Below are positions 33,067 through 46,414 of a stretch of DNA of 64,000 nt, piece after piece. Source of the DNA: Cinnamomum chago (taxonomy: Eukaryota > Streptophyta > Magnoliopsida > Laurales > Lauraceae). How positions within the stretch are numbered: position 1 is the stretch's first letter; each line of letters begins with the position of its first letter. The notes beneath the pieces were generated by a model. It made no database searches and had not been told where the DNA came from. It saw only the letters and a list, made by a program, of their open reading frames with translations. The translations under genes were made by a program, and so were the position numbers. The stretch is taken from contig CP142452.1 in the NCBI GenBank assembly GCA_038049695.1, positions 94,619,501 through 94,683,500 of the forward strand, given 5' to 3'.

Positions 33067-33912
33067 AAGCAATTCAAGCTCAAGAAAAACTCAGCCTAAC
33101 TTAATGCAAGCTCAAGCCTAACTTGAGATTGAGACTAATTCAACCCAATCTCAATCTTAATCCATCAACCATGAGCCGAGCTCCACCCTTGGAGCCAAGT
33201 AGTACGAGAGCTTTTCACATCATCACTCGGAAGATAGAAATCATTTGTATGAACTGTGGGAGGCAGCAAATTCATTTGCACTACTCTGCTCTTCAACCTG
33301 TTTGAAATAATTATCAAACATAGTTAAATCCAAATAAAGAAAAGGTTTTCTTCTAAAAGGAATCCATCCATATAACTGCCAATTGTAGTAGCCACAATAA
33401 GAAATGCAATAAGAAAGTAATATCTTCGAAAGTCAATGCGGGTCGACGAATCGAATCCGATCCAATCCACTCACTACAAAACAACCTCTAACCATGCCGC
33501 AACAAACCGAAATAGAAAATCAATTAAGTTCAACAATTATTACAACAAACCTCTCCAATCAAACACGAGTCAACCCTAATCTATATAATAACCTACTCAT
33601 GGGTTAGTCAATCTTACATGCAACCACCAACACATCCCAATCTCCATTCCAAATCCATCAACATCCTCCTTTACTTTATAGTCATTATTGAGGGCCTCTT
33701 TCAACATTCAATCCTGATCAAACCCCCGACAACACACTATTAGAGAAAAGAGACCAACATTGAAATTAAATCAACGGTGGTGATTAGTGAACTAAGCAAA
33801 ATATACAATGCTCGGCGCCCCAACCCAAACAGAGCCCGAGAAAGTCAGGTGGGTCTGCAATCAAAGCCACAAAAAGGAGGTCAAATGACTTGGATCATAT
33901 GGATCTGAGTCT

Positions 33913-36745
33913 TCATGAAAATCGGAAATGTGGAGAGGAAGATGGTAATTTGTCTAGGATTTGAAGGACTTCTTTCATGCAAGGCCTCTTTTGCGGGACC
34001 ACTGAAGCGCAGCTGAAGCCTAGTTTGAAGCAGGCCAGCAAGGCGTCCTCGTTGGCTTCCAGCTCAGCTCTTATTGCCACGTCGGCCAGCCTCAAGAGCC
34101 GCACGTTGTCCTCGACGACGAACCCAGCGGTCCACTGGGTCAGCTCGGCTTCTGAGTAGACTTTGCCCGAGACGAGCTCCAACAGGACGATTCCGAACGA
34201 GTAGACGTCCCATTTCGGGTGGGGTTTCAGGTTCTTGAGCGACTCGGGCGCATGATAAGGAGATGGGCCCCCCGTGGATAGGCTAGGGCTAGGGCTAGGG
34301 GTGGTCCCTGTGGGCAGGTCTTGGAGACTCTCTCTCGAGTGGGTTGACCGCTTGCTGCCGAAATGACGGGCCGAATCGCCGTGCGTTTTGCTGCTGGTGT
34401 CGCCCGATACGAGTCTTTCCAGCCCGAAATCTCCGATTTTGGGATCCATGTCGGGACCCAGAAGGATGTTGCTGGGTTTCAGGTTTCCATGGACGTACTT
34501 CTTTTCGTGGAGGTAAGTTAGCCCTCTCGCTACTCCTCTTGCTATCCTGAGCCGAACGTCCCATGGCAGACTACGTGGAGATGAAGAGCCCATCTTTTCT
34601 GCATTGAGGAAACGAGAAAAAAAAAATGAGAAGAACGAAAGGCCACTGCTCACAGAAAAATTTCGGTTCTACTTTTCAAAAGTCGACTGTTTTGCTTCTC
34701 CTGGCTGCTCCAAAAGGAGGGTAAAAAAGAAAGTGATGTATGCATGATGGCCCACTAAATCAACGGCTGAAACCACCCTAATCTCGTGCCATCTTGTCAG
34801 ATGACTAGATGAAAAGGGTTTTACAGGGATTGACTATGACCCCAGTGGTGCATTTTAGCAGAATCGGCTGCATTATGCTAATGTGCGCACCGAAAAAAGG
34901 AGAGGAAGTCCGAGAGGATTCATTTCGGACTTCCGCTGAAAAAACTCGCGGGCTCGACTGGGGAAAGGATGAAAGAAGCCTTCCGTGCATTTTAGCAAAA
35001 ACCAATGTACTTTAACTAACATACACTTCATCTACTGCGAGGAGATTTGGGGGAAAAGTAGGAAGGTTGTGCTTTTTCTTACTGTAAGTGGCGTTGGCGA
35101 GGCTGCCATTGGGGACGTAATCGTAGATGACGAGCTTCTCGTCCTCTCCCCAGTAGAAGCCGCGTATGCGCACCAGATTCGGATGGCGCAGTTTAGCCAT
35201 GGCCTTGACTTGGTTCTCGAAGTCCCGAAACCTGGAAAGCCCGCTCTCTCCAATCCTGCGTACCGCGAAAGACGTTCCATCTTCAAGAACCGCTTTGTAG
35301 ACGATGCTCGTAGCAGTAGCTCCCAGTATATAAGCCGAAGCTTTTAGCAGAGTCTCCAGCTCCAGCTTAGTTTCTCCATCCACCGTTACAAGCGAGCCCG
35401 TCTTCTTCCTCTGCTGCTGCTCCAGATTGCTGTAACTCTTTTCCTCCTCTTCTTCGTCTTCTGATTCCGATTCGGATGTATCTTCCTCGTTGCTTTTCCC
35501 GCCTTTTTTGCTTAAACACGACCATACACGACCACCAGATTCCGACGACAGCTCTTCATTTCCTCTGGCCGCCACCTTCTTCGATTCCGCCGCCACCGTC
35601 TCGCTTCTCTTCTTCCTCTTTTTCGCCTCATACATGCATAGGAAGAGAATAGAGAGAATCCCAATTCCCGCCAGGTCTCCCACCACGATCCCGGCGATCA
35701 CACCCGGTTTCAGCCCTCCTTCAGATTGTCGCCGTCTCATCGATGATCCCGGCGCCGGAGATTCTCCGTCGCCGGTGGCGTTAGTTGTCTTCGGGAATGC
35801 TGCAAATGCAGGAGGAGACGAAGGCGTTGAGGCGTTGGGCGAAACCTCAGAAGGAGGAGAAAAGCCACAGGGATTCTTTAGCGGTTTCCCGCACAGATCC
35901 GAATTCCCGGCGAATGATTCCGCCTTTTGCGCGATAAGAGAATCCGGAATCTCACCAGTCAGATTGTTAAACGACAGATCCAAGATCGCATTCGACGGGA
36001 TCCTAGACGCGAACTCCGGCGAGATCTCTCCGGTAAGCCGGTTGTAGGAGAGATTCAACGAGCGGAGCTTCCCGCCGCCAAAACCCGGAGGCAGCGATCC
36101 GTTCACCAGATTGGACGCAAGATCCAGAATCTCCACCGAATCAAATCCCTTTGGAAGACCACCAGAGAAGTAATTGTTACTAAGAGAAACAACGGTGAGA
36201 TTAGTAAGAGCCGTGAGAGTATCTGGAATCTTTCCGGTCAGAGCATTGACGGAGAGATTTAGGAACTGGAGATTTTTCAGATTTCCAATCAGCTCCGGCA
36301 GTCCGCCGGAGACCTCGTTGTCGGAGAGGTCGAGGATTCGAAGCTCAGTCGCATTGAAGAGGGAGAAGGGGAGGGTTCCGTTGAAAGAGTTGTGGGAGAG
36401 ATCGAGATGGCGGAGGTACTGGATGGAACCGAGATCCGGAGGGATGGAGCCCAAGAGCATGGCGTTTGGAAGAACTAAGCTGACGACACGAGATGAATTA
36501 TCAAAGGCTCCTGGAATTCCCGTACACACGACTCCATTCCACGAGCAGGGCGTCTGGTCGCTGTAGTTCCAGCTGCCGAGGACCGAGCCAGGGTCGCTGA
36601 GAACAGAGTATTTGAGTGAGAGCAGGAGACTTCCATCAGTGTTGAGACCAGAAAGATGGAGAGGGAAAAGGAGATGTAGCAGCAGAAAGACATGAAATGC
36701 AGGAGTTGTCCATGGGAAGCGGAGAATACTGCTTCTGAATGTCAT
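33913..36745 (-). CDS. RDK1: LRR receptor-like pseudokinase, RDK1 type (two exons)
   Basis: Exon 1 is 36745-35083 and exon 2 is 34598-33913; the 484-bp intron (ACA/GTAAGA donor, AATGCAG acceptor, phase 1) lies within the kinase domain. The product is 782 aa: signal peptide (1 to about 33), LRRNT domain (about 35-77, CSWNGVVC), seven or eight leucine-rich repeats (about 85-275), a Pro/Ser-rich stalk, a membrane segment (about 349-370), a Lys/Arg stop-transfer, an acidic linker (about 418-436) and a kinase-like domain (about 465-775). The beta-3 segment reads FAVRRI, with Arg where the ATP-anchoring Lys belongs, and the catalytic HRD is HGN (591-593), while DFG (611-613) is kept. It is therefore expected to signal as a scaffold. 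From memory, Arabidopsis At4g34220 (Receptor Dead Kinase1) is a plasma-membrane protein acting in abscisic acid responses, with At2g15300 as a close paralogue. Confidence 0.93.
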
Positions 36746-37011
36746 GTTGCCTAGGAATGATGCATCAGCTCTCTCTGTCTATTTCTCTCTCCATAGAAAT
36801 AGATAAAAAAAAAAAAAAAAGTAGAGAGATGCTGTTTTTAGAGAAGAATACCTACTACTGCTACTTCTACTGCTAGTCTCTTTTGGAAAAAGAGTTGTTC
36901 ACCGAATCTGTGAAGGGAAGAAATGGAAAAGATATTAAAAGTATGGACTATGGAGGGACGGGACACTGAAGGGACGAAATGGAAAAGATATTAAAAGTAT
37001 GGACTATGGAG
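36746..37011. promoter_or_regulatory. Upstream region of the LRR receptor gene, with a 56-bp tandem duplication
   Basis: Directly upstream of the ATG (36750-36800) the minus strand carries GAGAGA-rich and poly(T) tracts likely in the 5' UTR. A 56-bp unit (containing GATATTAAAAGTATGGACTA) is repeated at about 36911-36966 and 36967-37022 with two or three differences, about 170-280 bp upstream of the start codon. Any promoter element in it would be doubled. No TATA box was clear. Confidence 0.5.
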
Positions 37012-37645
37012 GGACGGGACAATAACGGAAGGTGTAAATAGCTGACAATATCCTTGGGACGGTCCAAAAATGTATTTTTACTTCAGTCACCTTGCTTGAA
37101 TAGTTACTTTTTCTTTTTCTCTTTTTTTTTTTACTTATCAACGGGACCACCAAATCACCATCCAAACCGTTGGATAACTGTATTCGTATAAGAACTAACA
37201 TCGCATTGCAAGGTATAAGAATAAATTATAAGTCATCTTTTTTCTTTTTTTTTGTAAATTTTTCGATAACCGTGATAGATCAACGGTTCAACTAATATCG
37301 CACCAAATTTGAACCGTTGATCTATCACGGTTATCGAGAAATTTGCACAAAAAAAAAGATGACTTATAATTTGTTGTTATAACTTGCAATGCGAGGTTAG
37401 TTCTTACACTAATACAGCTATCCAACGGTTTGAATGGTGGTTTGGTGGTCCCACAGTCAAGGAAAAAAAGAGAAAAACGAATTGTTCAAATTTTCTCACT
37501 TCTGATTGTAGGATATCCTATATCCCTACGATATTGCAGCTTGCTATATCCTACCGTTCTAACAATCATGTAGTAAATATACATTTTTCCAATTATTTTA
37601 GGGCTATTGTCAGCTTTAACACTTTCCGTACAGTAATTGTCCCCC
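37012..37645. mobile_element. Foldback DNA element with long terminal inverted repeats (Mutator-like?)
   Basis: Almost the whole segment is one inverted repeat centred near 37300. The inner arms (about 37130-37290 and 37310-37465) are nearly identical when folded, including AACCGTGATAGATCAACGG and its complement. The outer arms are more diverged but still pair (GGGACAAT at the left, ATTGTCCCC at the right). Arms of about 250-300 bp with a short middle suggest a Mutator-like MITE. A clear 9-bp duplication was not found, and the left end abuts a tandem duplication. Confidence 0.65.
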
Positions 37646-39640
37646 ATAGTGAATGTATTGATAGGGTGGGGCCAAGCCATCTTAAAACCACATCTGTGTA
37701 CATGGTGGGGCCCTCCTTTAATATACCATGCATTTTGATACATAATATGTATAAGTTTGTTAGCTCGGGGGAGGCTGGCCGGCTGTGGCTGGGTCTGGGA
37801 GAGAGCATGTGAGGGGTGAAAAAACAATTGAGGAAAAAAATGGAAGAGGAAGGCAGAGAGATTAGGGTGGGACAGCTCATCAAACTTTATGATTGGAATG
37901 GGATCAGCAGCTGTAAATAAATCACAAAATTAGGAAAGCCCACCTGAAAAGGGTTAAAAAAGTATCGCGCGAGTGGAAATGTGGAATCTAATCGTTGCTA
38001 AAGAGACACCGACTTGAGCAGTAAGGGGAGGTGGCACTGTTGACTTTTCAAGTAAAGAAAATCTTACTCGTCCCTATACTTGCAAATGAAAGAGACGGGA
38101 TAAACAACAAAAATCCTTCACCTAAAATCAGTAGAAAATCTTCCCCATCTGCACTTTTTTTTTGGCTGACGAAACAGAGTGGGAGGAGTGCAGATGTAGG
38201 GCATACTTTTATTGATCCGTGGGGTAGAAATGTTAGGTTATCAATGAAATTAACAACCTGGATAATCTGAGTTGCCGTGACCAATTGTTAGAAGTAATTG
38301 CAATTATATGGTAACTTGAGTGCGAGACAACCAAGTTTCTACCTTCCAGATCAAAGTTTAACAGTTAAAAATCTTGACTTCTGTTGTCTTTCCAGCGCGG
38401 ACATTGTCTTGTTATAAAATTTTAAATTTTTTTTCAAGGGCCTATGCTTTTCTTTTTTGATACAGTGATTCAAACTCACACCTATGTACCTAATTAATTA
38501 GCCGAGCTAAAACTCTACAGCAACAGTAATTTATGATAAAATACGTTGTAATAAAAGGAGACACTACATTTATATGGAATAATTCATAGTAAAATAAGCT
38601 GAAGTAGATGGAGGGATGATGACCACGACTGTGATTTTGAACCATGATCCTAACTTTACCAAAATTTGACTTACTAAGGTAATGGCTGGTTATACCGTTA
38701 TTAGGAAAAAAAAATTTGAACCAGGTCTGATACCAAGTAAAATATGACGTACCAACTAGTCCAACCATGTATATGAAGCCCTGTTAATTATCAAATCTAT
38801 TACTTGGGCGATATGAGATTCAAGACTTCTCAAACAAATTATAGTTAGAAGGCACTTTTATCTTTCTTGAGTGTTTTTGTGAAGATTTCCAAATAACATT
38901 CAAAATGGCATTATTTCCGGATTAAATTCCGAGTTGAGGTGGATCGCTTATTTGCAAGGAGACGTAGGTGACAGAAGTCCAAAGCAAAAGGTAGAGATCA
39001 AAGTAGAGGTTGTTTCTAAATACTAGAATGGGTACGTCGGCTATGTGATTACATGTCATTACATAGATCCCGGAAAAATTAAACATTCAGCATTTGACCA
39101 TCTTGATGAATGAACTTAGAAATTCCTACTCATATTCACAATCTCACTTCTAATTACTATGAAAATACCATGAAAACCCTGGATCCAGCCAGCACAGTGA
39201 ATCGGCCATATGCAATCTTTTAGTTTTAGATGCATTGTTTTTTCAAAAGACGCCGTGTCTAATAAGTCCGGTCCAGTATTCATAAGAACTCAGTCAAACT
39301 CACTCCAATTACTCCTCTCGATGCCTTTGACCTCTTCCTTCTACCTGTGCAGGTAGGGAGATGGTGGCCCCACTGAACAACTGGATCGTTGGGACATCAT
39401 CATAGGCCACGTACAGTAGGGCCCACCAAATGATTGGTTCTTATCACCGAGGTGCACTCATTTAAGTGCATGGCGGTGAGTATTTATTTCTTTCTGTTGC
39501 ACTAACTATAATACTACCATTTTTTAACATGGGTCTTAAAAAAATGTGGCTAAGACATACAGCATCACATGGAGTCCGGATCTTATGAGGTAGTACTTTA
39601 AAAATCTGAACTACTACTCCCTTGTATTCGTCCATACTAA

Positions 39641-39770
39641 ATTTTATCATAAAGTTGAGCCTACATTTAAATTGATCACTCTTACAAAGATTAGAGTGGG
39701 CCTAAGTTTTATCGATAAAGTTGGGCCTACATTTGAATTGATCACCCGTACAAAGATTAGAGTGGGCCTC
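39641..39770. repeat. 66-bp tandem duplication
   Basis: The unit with AAAGTTGAGCCTACATTT at 39651 recurs at 39717 with about five differences. Two copies; non-coding. Confidence 0.9.
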
Positions 39771-42271
39771 AAGAATTCTCATGAGCTTCTAGCTCATAAG
39801 AGAAGACTCAATCACATGTGGTGTGGGTAGGCTAAGAAACGACTAAAACGAAAGAAGTGGTGCTCACTGGCACCTGGCAAGTGGCAACTCACCAAAAGAT
39901 TACAAAAGGCTGGCCGTCATTTTTTACTAGACCCTATTTTGGCCCAGGAATGGGTCATTAGCCATTAATAATTCATGTTGCTGTTTCTTTCGAGGACTTC
40001 ATGTTCTTGCTTTACAGAACCCCTAACCTTGTACAAACCTCTTAATCTCACTCATTTACTCTCCCCCAATCACTCTGCTTTCATTATTTTAGCATGAAAC
40101 ATTTTTATCTGATATTTAATATCATTATCTTTTTAAAACAGTTAAAAGTACCTGTCACTTATGAAAAGGAGCAGAATAAAAAAAAGAGAGAAAGCAGTTG
40201 GTATTGGTGGGCCATTTGCTTGCATACATGACAATCATTCATACAGTATAGAGATTAGTTCATTTATTAGAGAGGAAAGGAATCTTATATTGCTAGCGTG
40301 TGTCCTATTAAAAATATCCTTAGCAAAGCTCCTTTTAATGCATGCTGTTCTTTGTGCATTGACAGATCGGTTTCATACAATCAGTTGCCCCACTAGTCGT
40401 ATGAACCCGGACGGCAAAAGAAACAAGAAAGCTCACATTCAGCTAACGATAGTTATAGACAACTTATTTAAGCCTCACATGAGATTATGCCGAGTGCCCC
40501 TCATGGCCTTCATATGTATAATATGATAAGGCCAACAGGTATAAATAAATAATAGAAGAAACGATAGTTAGCATGTCATGATCAAAGTATAGATGCATGC
40601 ATGAAAAGGCCATGGAGAGGACGGACGATGTAACTGGCACAATCGGTTATATATATATGTTTTTCGGTCTTTTCGGTAGAAGGTTCATTCATGTGGTTCG
40701 GTTTCGCAGCTAGCGTTCGTATTAACCTCGAAGACTTGTGAAGAAGGTGGATGGCATGAATTCATAAGTGACTATCGGTGAGATCATCTGAGTGATATCT
40801 GGGCCACTGCAGGTTTTTCAAGGTGGAATGTATTGATCCAACGGTTTATATTGATATGAAGTAGGACCCACAGTGTATGGATGATGCTTCCAAACTGGTA
40901 GTGTCAATATATTGGTTTTTTTTTTTACTCCAGAATAATGTGTGACAATGCAAATTTTACAGGAGTCTGTTCTTTTTTATTCTAACCAAGCATCTTTTTA
41001 TCCTCTCTTCCTTTTTCTTTTTCTTTTTTTTTTTTTGGTTCCAATAAATATTCATACACACACTATACTGAAGTCCCTTAAACCACTAGCGCTACAGCCT
41101 GGGATCCCAATTCCCAACAAACCATCTATTTGTATGGAGTGTCAAAAATGTTGGTGATGCTTTAAACTAATTATAATGATAACATTGTGGTAGTTATTAA
41201 GAAAATATTTGCTTGATGGCACACTTATATTTTCAAATACTGAAAGAATTGAAAATGTCACAAGAAAGTCACAATAATATCATAGTAAAATGAAAAAGAT
41301 GAATTTTTGTATTTATTTATTATTTAAAAACTAATTTATTTCGCTTACATTTTGCAAATAAAATATACCAAACTTGTTCCTAACATATGATTCTCGGGCT
41401 CCATTGTAGTGCCCTCGTTAAACACATAGTGGGGCCTACCTTTGAGAAATCCAAACCGTGTACATTTAAGACCCAATGTGCTGACTTTATCTAAATAGTC
41501 CATTTCAGTGGGCCAAGACGGACTCTCTCCTGAAATAAAATTAAAAAAAAAGGAAAAGAAAAGAAAGAAGGAAGTAGCAAGATGTAGTCAATCTTCAACA
41601 GTGGTCATTCAATAATTTGAGAAATATGTTACATACAGAGAATACAATGGGCAGGGCATGTAGACGGTTTGGATTCTCCAAAGATAGGTCCCCTATTTAA
41701 TAAGGATTCATTGCAGTCCTGCCCATAATCTCCTGGAGGACCATATTTGTGAATTAACTTCATAAGAGGTTGCGAAATAGGAATCTCTGAATTCATGTTT
41801 TTAAATCAATCAACGTCTCCAACATTATTATGGCTGGGGGACCTCACAACTGTCAGAGCTGAAACAGTTTACAGTAACACTCAAAGATGGGGCCTTCCAT
41901 GATTGGAATTGGGGAGTCGGAACCACTCCATTACATCCTTCAGGACTCTGCAGCTTCTAAGAAAAAACAGGAGCAGAGGTAAAATCAATGAGGAAGGAAG
42001 GAGTAGCTGATGTCTTTACTCCCACCTGACAATAGTTGATGCCATCTTTAAAGGTTACCAGGTGAAGCCAATAATTACGGCACCCCCATCATCTTTTGGT
42101 TCATTCCTTCGTTTTCTTGGCAGTAAAGAACAGTCCTAGCCTTTCCTGTGAGGACGATTGAAAGTAGCATCCTCCAGTCAATGACCATGACCATTCATTC
42201 ATCATTTCTTTGGAATAAGGTACTAAAGAACATGCATTTGAAAGTGGATTCCGGATCTCAAACAGGGAAAT

Positions 42272-42302
42272 CCTGTTTGGACCCCCCATTGGTCCAAACA
42301 GG
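42272..42302. repeat. Perfect 12-bp hairpin
   Basis: CCTGTTTGGACC and its exact inverse complement GGTCCAAACAGG are separated by 7 bases. It sits between GGATTCCGG and GGATTCGG motifs, so it may be the core of a small foldback element. Confidence 0.85.
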
Positions 42303-44807
42303 GGATTCGGACTTATGAAAGTGTGGGTCCGCCAATAGCCTAGCACAGTACGGTACTCGGTTGGAGTTGTGATCCCTATCAGGATACACGCATATGCTAA
42401 TTTATATTTGTTGTTCTGAGTACATATAGTAATAGTTCAGTATATAGGATACAATTCTCACAACAGTGAAATAGAACAACAGTAAATCAAAACTATAGAA
42501 TGTAATGGAAATTTTACTTACTGTTTGAAGGCAGAAAACAGTACTTTGTTGTTGAAGTATTTAATTTTAGAAATCCGCAGAAGAAGATTGATCAAGGCTA
42601 GTGTTAAAACAATATGTCCTTAAGACAAATTCGCCCCTGCAATGGTGCCTACGAGCTTCAACAGCGATTGTCTCCCAGGATACAATGATCGGTCTCACAA
42701 CAATTGCAGCACTACAAGCTGTGTGACAGGCGAACCAACAGTGCAATAGAACTCTCTCTAGGCACAGATGATGACTAGAAAATGCAATGCAGCAGCAGTG
42801 ATTGTGATGATCAAAAGTCATGAACAAGATGCATATATATATAGCTTGTATCAACTCTCTTCATGGGGTTGCATCTGTTCAGATGTTACTTTGGACACAC
42901 CTCAGAAATTTTTATAAATAAAATTTATCCAAAAATAATAAATGGGTAGTGGGCCGAGCTAGACCCAACTCGTGCCCAAAGCCCAAGCCCGGCCCGGGTT
43001 GGTGCGGGGCGCGCGCGTGGTTGTGACCCTACCTTGATCTAGGTCCTCTCACCTCTACAAAAGTGTGATGCCCCTTAGAGCTCATCTTATACTATCAAGA
43101 TAAGTATATTTATACCCAATGAATGTTTTGCTCCCAAACAATGTGGGAAACAAGTTCACAACTTCCTTTTGTTTCCATGTTTAACATGTTCAAATAGTGG
43201 CGTTTATGAGACAATTTCTCATTCACTCCTTAATGGATTAGAGCAACTCAATACATGTCCATAATCTACTCATGGAGTAGATTACATTCTCATGTATTCC
43301 CACCCCAAAGGATAAGTGAGTCTCACTTAGTTTTTAGCTCAAAGTTGACAAAAACTAGTGTTGCTTTTAGCCATTTTTCCAACACTACTGTCCAAGATGA
43401 TCGATGGAGTAGGTCGTCCATGAACATGGTTGTAGTTATCTTCAGATTTCTCTTCAATAGGAGTATATCCGGTTATCAAATTGGGCACATAACTGATAAT
43501 AAGATTAAGGCTTATGATTAGTACTACATAAGATTATTCTAATTTCATTATTAGTCATGTGCTTAACCAGCAACCCACTCCTATTGAAATGAAATATAAG
43601 AATATCCTGTTAGAGGGGATGAAATACATCTCAAACAGTTGTCATTAACATGACATGAACATATCTTAAGCGAGAAGCGTATAATAGACATGACAGGCGA
43701 TCCAGACTCTTGTTGTTGGATTGGGATCTTGATTTGGATGGCTGCTGTTTAATTTCATCTTGTAGTTGATGACCCTGATCAGCGGCTGTGATTTTTTATC
43801 TTATGGTAGCCATCACAGTGGTCCCACCATTATTATATGAATTGCAGATTGCTGGTGTTTGATAAAGCGGTCTTGAGTGACTTATCACGTGATGACAACA
43901 TGTAATAAAGCAGGAGCAGGAGCAGGAGAAAGGTACAGGTGAGTGCGTGTACTGCAGTTTTCATTTTCACAATCCTACTTTTCGTTAATTTTTCCTTGAT
44001 GTAATTGTTTCCAGATTTGGCACATTCGTTTGTCCAATGTGAAAATCGCCATTTTAAGATTTTGTAATTTTCGAAGCAGCTGATGTGCGTACAAATCCTT
44101 TCGAAATTGATGGCGCTTTTCATCCGTGGAAACTGTCTCTCATGTCCATAGGTGGATGAGAAAGATACACAAGTCTTTATGCAAATGATTTCACGAGCTG
44201 AAATATCGGCATTGGGCCGGGTGTAAATTGTCCAGATGTCCCAGACATCTCTCGTGCAATCACGTTGATGTGATTTTTTTCAGTTGAAAAGTCAAATTGA
44301 GAGCATGGACAGTGTGATACATATTACTGTGTCTGGAATAATATCAGTATGAATTGAGGTCATTGGTACCTGTGATACATGTTAGTGTCTGGCAGTACGA
44401 AGGAGGCCATTGTTACCTGTACATTTTCAGAGTGCTTACTGTGGATACAAATTGGGAGTTTTTACTCTATGTGGCTAGCGGTCAATATTTGTGTATGGGG
44501 ACCAAAAGTAGAGATATTTACCCCATAAGTTAGCTACTGATCTATTTTTTCCATGTCGTAAAACTTTTATTGGATTATATGATATCACATGAAAATACAC
44601 ATTTTTCTTTGTATTTCGATGCTCGTTTCTAATAATTTAATAAAATTTAGTGATATCGCAAAATTGAAATAGTACCGAGAACATCTAGAAAATTATCTTA
44701 ACTTTGGTCACTAGGCGTAGAAATGGATGACCAATGCTAAGTGAGAAATGGATGACCAATGCTAAATTATAAAAAAGATCCTACGAATTGTGTTCAACCA
44801 TGGGTTT

Positions 44808-44956
44808 GCTCCCCACATCTTGCGTACGAAACTCACTCGGCCCCAATTTACCTGGTGTGCGCTTCTGTGGGTTTAGTGGGCGCTACTTAGAGGTATAGTC
44901 ATGTTCGTTGAAGACCACAAGAATACTCACATCATCAAACATTAAAAAAAAAAAAA
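44808..44956 (+). mobile_element. SINE-like element with poly(A), family shared with 4320-4440
   Basis: GTGCGCTTCTGTGGGTTTAG, GGGCGCTACTT and TAGTCATGTTCG align with the equivalent blocks at 4320-4440, and both copies end in poly(A) (here 44944-44956). A 22-bp tandem repeat (AGAAATGGATGACCAATGC...) lies just upstream at 44719-44765. Confidence 0.5.
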
Positions 44957-46414
44957 GATACAAATTGTGTATGAGTTAAAAGAAACATGAGATCCTACAA
45001 AAGCTAGGGTGTCTCATCTCACATAGCCCACCTATGGATCAATCCCTAGATGGGTAAGTTATCACATGAGTTCACAATATTGTGCCACTAATCCAATAAT
45101 GAAATAAAAATAAAAAAAATAAAAATAAAAAAAGAAGAAAAAATCCGTGCATAAATCTCATTTTTAACTTGGACTCAAGTCCAGGTCAAAGTCTAAGGTT
45201 TTAACAACCAATGTTAGAAATGCCCTATTCTACAGCCATAAATATGCATGCATACTAAGTGTAAAGATATTAAGTTAGCATATAAGTAATTGGGTCTCAT
45301 TTTGGTCCTAGGTTTCGCCCCTTATTCAAGTCCAGGAGTTTAATTTAAATTCTGCCACAGATAGTGATACTGGTCCTATAACCTGGACCCAGTTCAGTTT
45401 AGGGTTTGGATACGTGCCATCATTAATGCATGGCTTTGGCTTTAGATAACTTATGAACCGACCGTTCTCATCCCTATCTTAAACATGCCACTAAATCCTA
45501 CCCTCAGGAGTCATTAACAATGAATTTGATCCGTTTGTTTCCCTTCATGCAAAGTGGACCAATTCGTGTAGGCTTTAGGAACTTCAATCTATCTGGCATT
45601 CTGGCTGCCTTAGACCCTTTCCCTAAATTTTATTCCGTTTGGTTCTTAACAGCTGTTCAATGCATTTTTTTTTTCTTATTGCAGTAGAAGAACAATCAAA
45701 GTTGACTAGTGGAGGAAGGTTTCAACAAGTGTGATTTAGAGAAGGTTGATAAGCATATCCATCATAGTTAAATAGAGCCATCACCGAGGTGAAGATGGTT
45801 GAGAATATGTGGCTCAAACTTTTTAAGAAAAGCATTTCATTGGTATTTATTTCTTTTCTTTTCTTTTCTTTGTTGGAATAGTAGATGTGACTACTTTTCT
45901 CATTTACGGCAAGTTTGTTCAAGGTGTTTTCCACATAAACAGAAGTTTTATTTCTGTACGTAGAATTAATTTTTTAGTTGTTTGGTTAGCAAGATTACTC
46001 TTTGCAATTTTTTAGTTGTTGAGTGTAGCAAAACTTTATGTGAAAATTTCCTATTTTGTGGGATTTTTCAATGTGACATAACAAACCTATGTGTCCAAAC
46101 CATTCCCTCCTCATACTTTCATTTTGTGCCGATGAGGGCGTTACACAAACAAGCCCTTCATGTAAACTCTATTACAAGGACTTTTTTTTTATTATTTGAA
46201 AAGAAAAGCCTCATTTAAAAGGTATAAGCATGTTATTGGCCATTTTTTCTTATTGGCAATTTATGAGTACCTTTTGAGGACATGTTCGTGTGAGATCTAC
46301 TAGGTCTTTTGGGCCCATCTTATGTGTAGGCCCATATTGGGTTTAACACGAAAGCTTGCATTTGTGGGTGTAAAGAAAATTAGAAATCCTATTCACTTCT
46401 ATTATTAGTATAAG

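Larger units (their letters stand above)
28711..33912. other. Intergenic region downstream of the LRR receptor gene
   Basis: No convincing gene was found. The open frames at 29054, 32101 and 32457-32994 show no family resemblance and several overlap in opposing frames. Within it are a minus-strand SINE-like stretch (29093-29200), a GC-richer block without a recognised identity (about 32390-33000) and an (AT)n microsatellite at 33033-33063. The 3' UTR of the minus-strand receptor gene should begin just below 33913. Confidence 0.5.

Noticed and set aside
35490-36566. Long plus-strand open frames opposite the LRR receptor
   Set aside because: They are shadows of the receptor exon in antisense; the minus-strand protein has clear LRR and kinase-like domains.
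37384-37883. Overlapping open frames of 96-142 codons
   Set aside because: They lie largely in the arms of the foldback element and its flank and have no family features.
40161-40526. 121-codon open frame in the intergenic region
   Set aside because: No recognisable domain, signal or homologue, and no codon pattern distinct from the surroundings.
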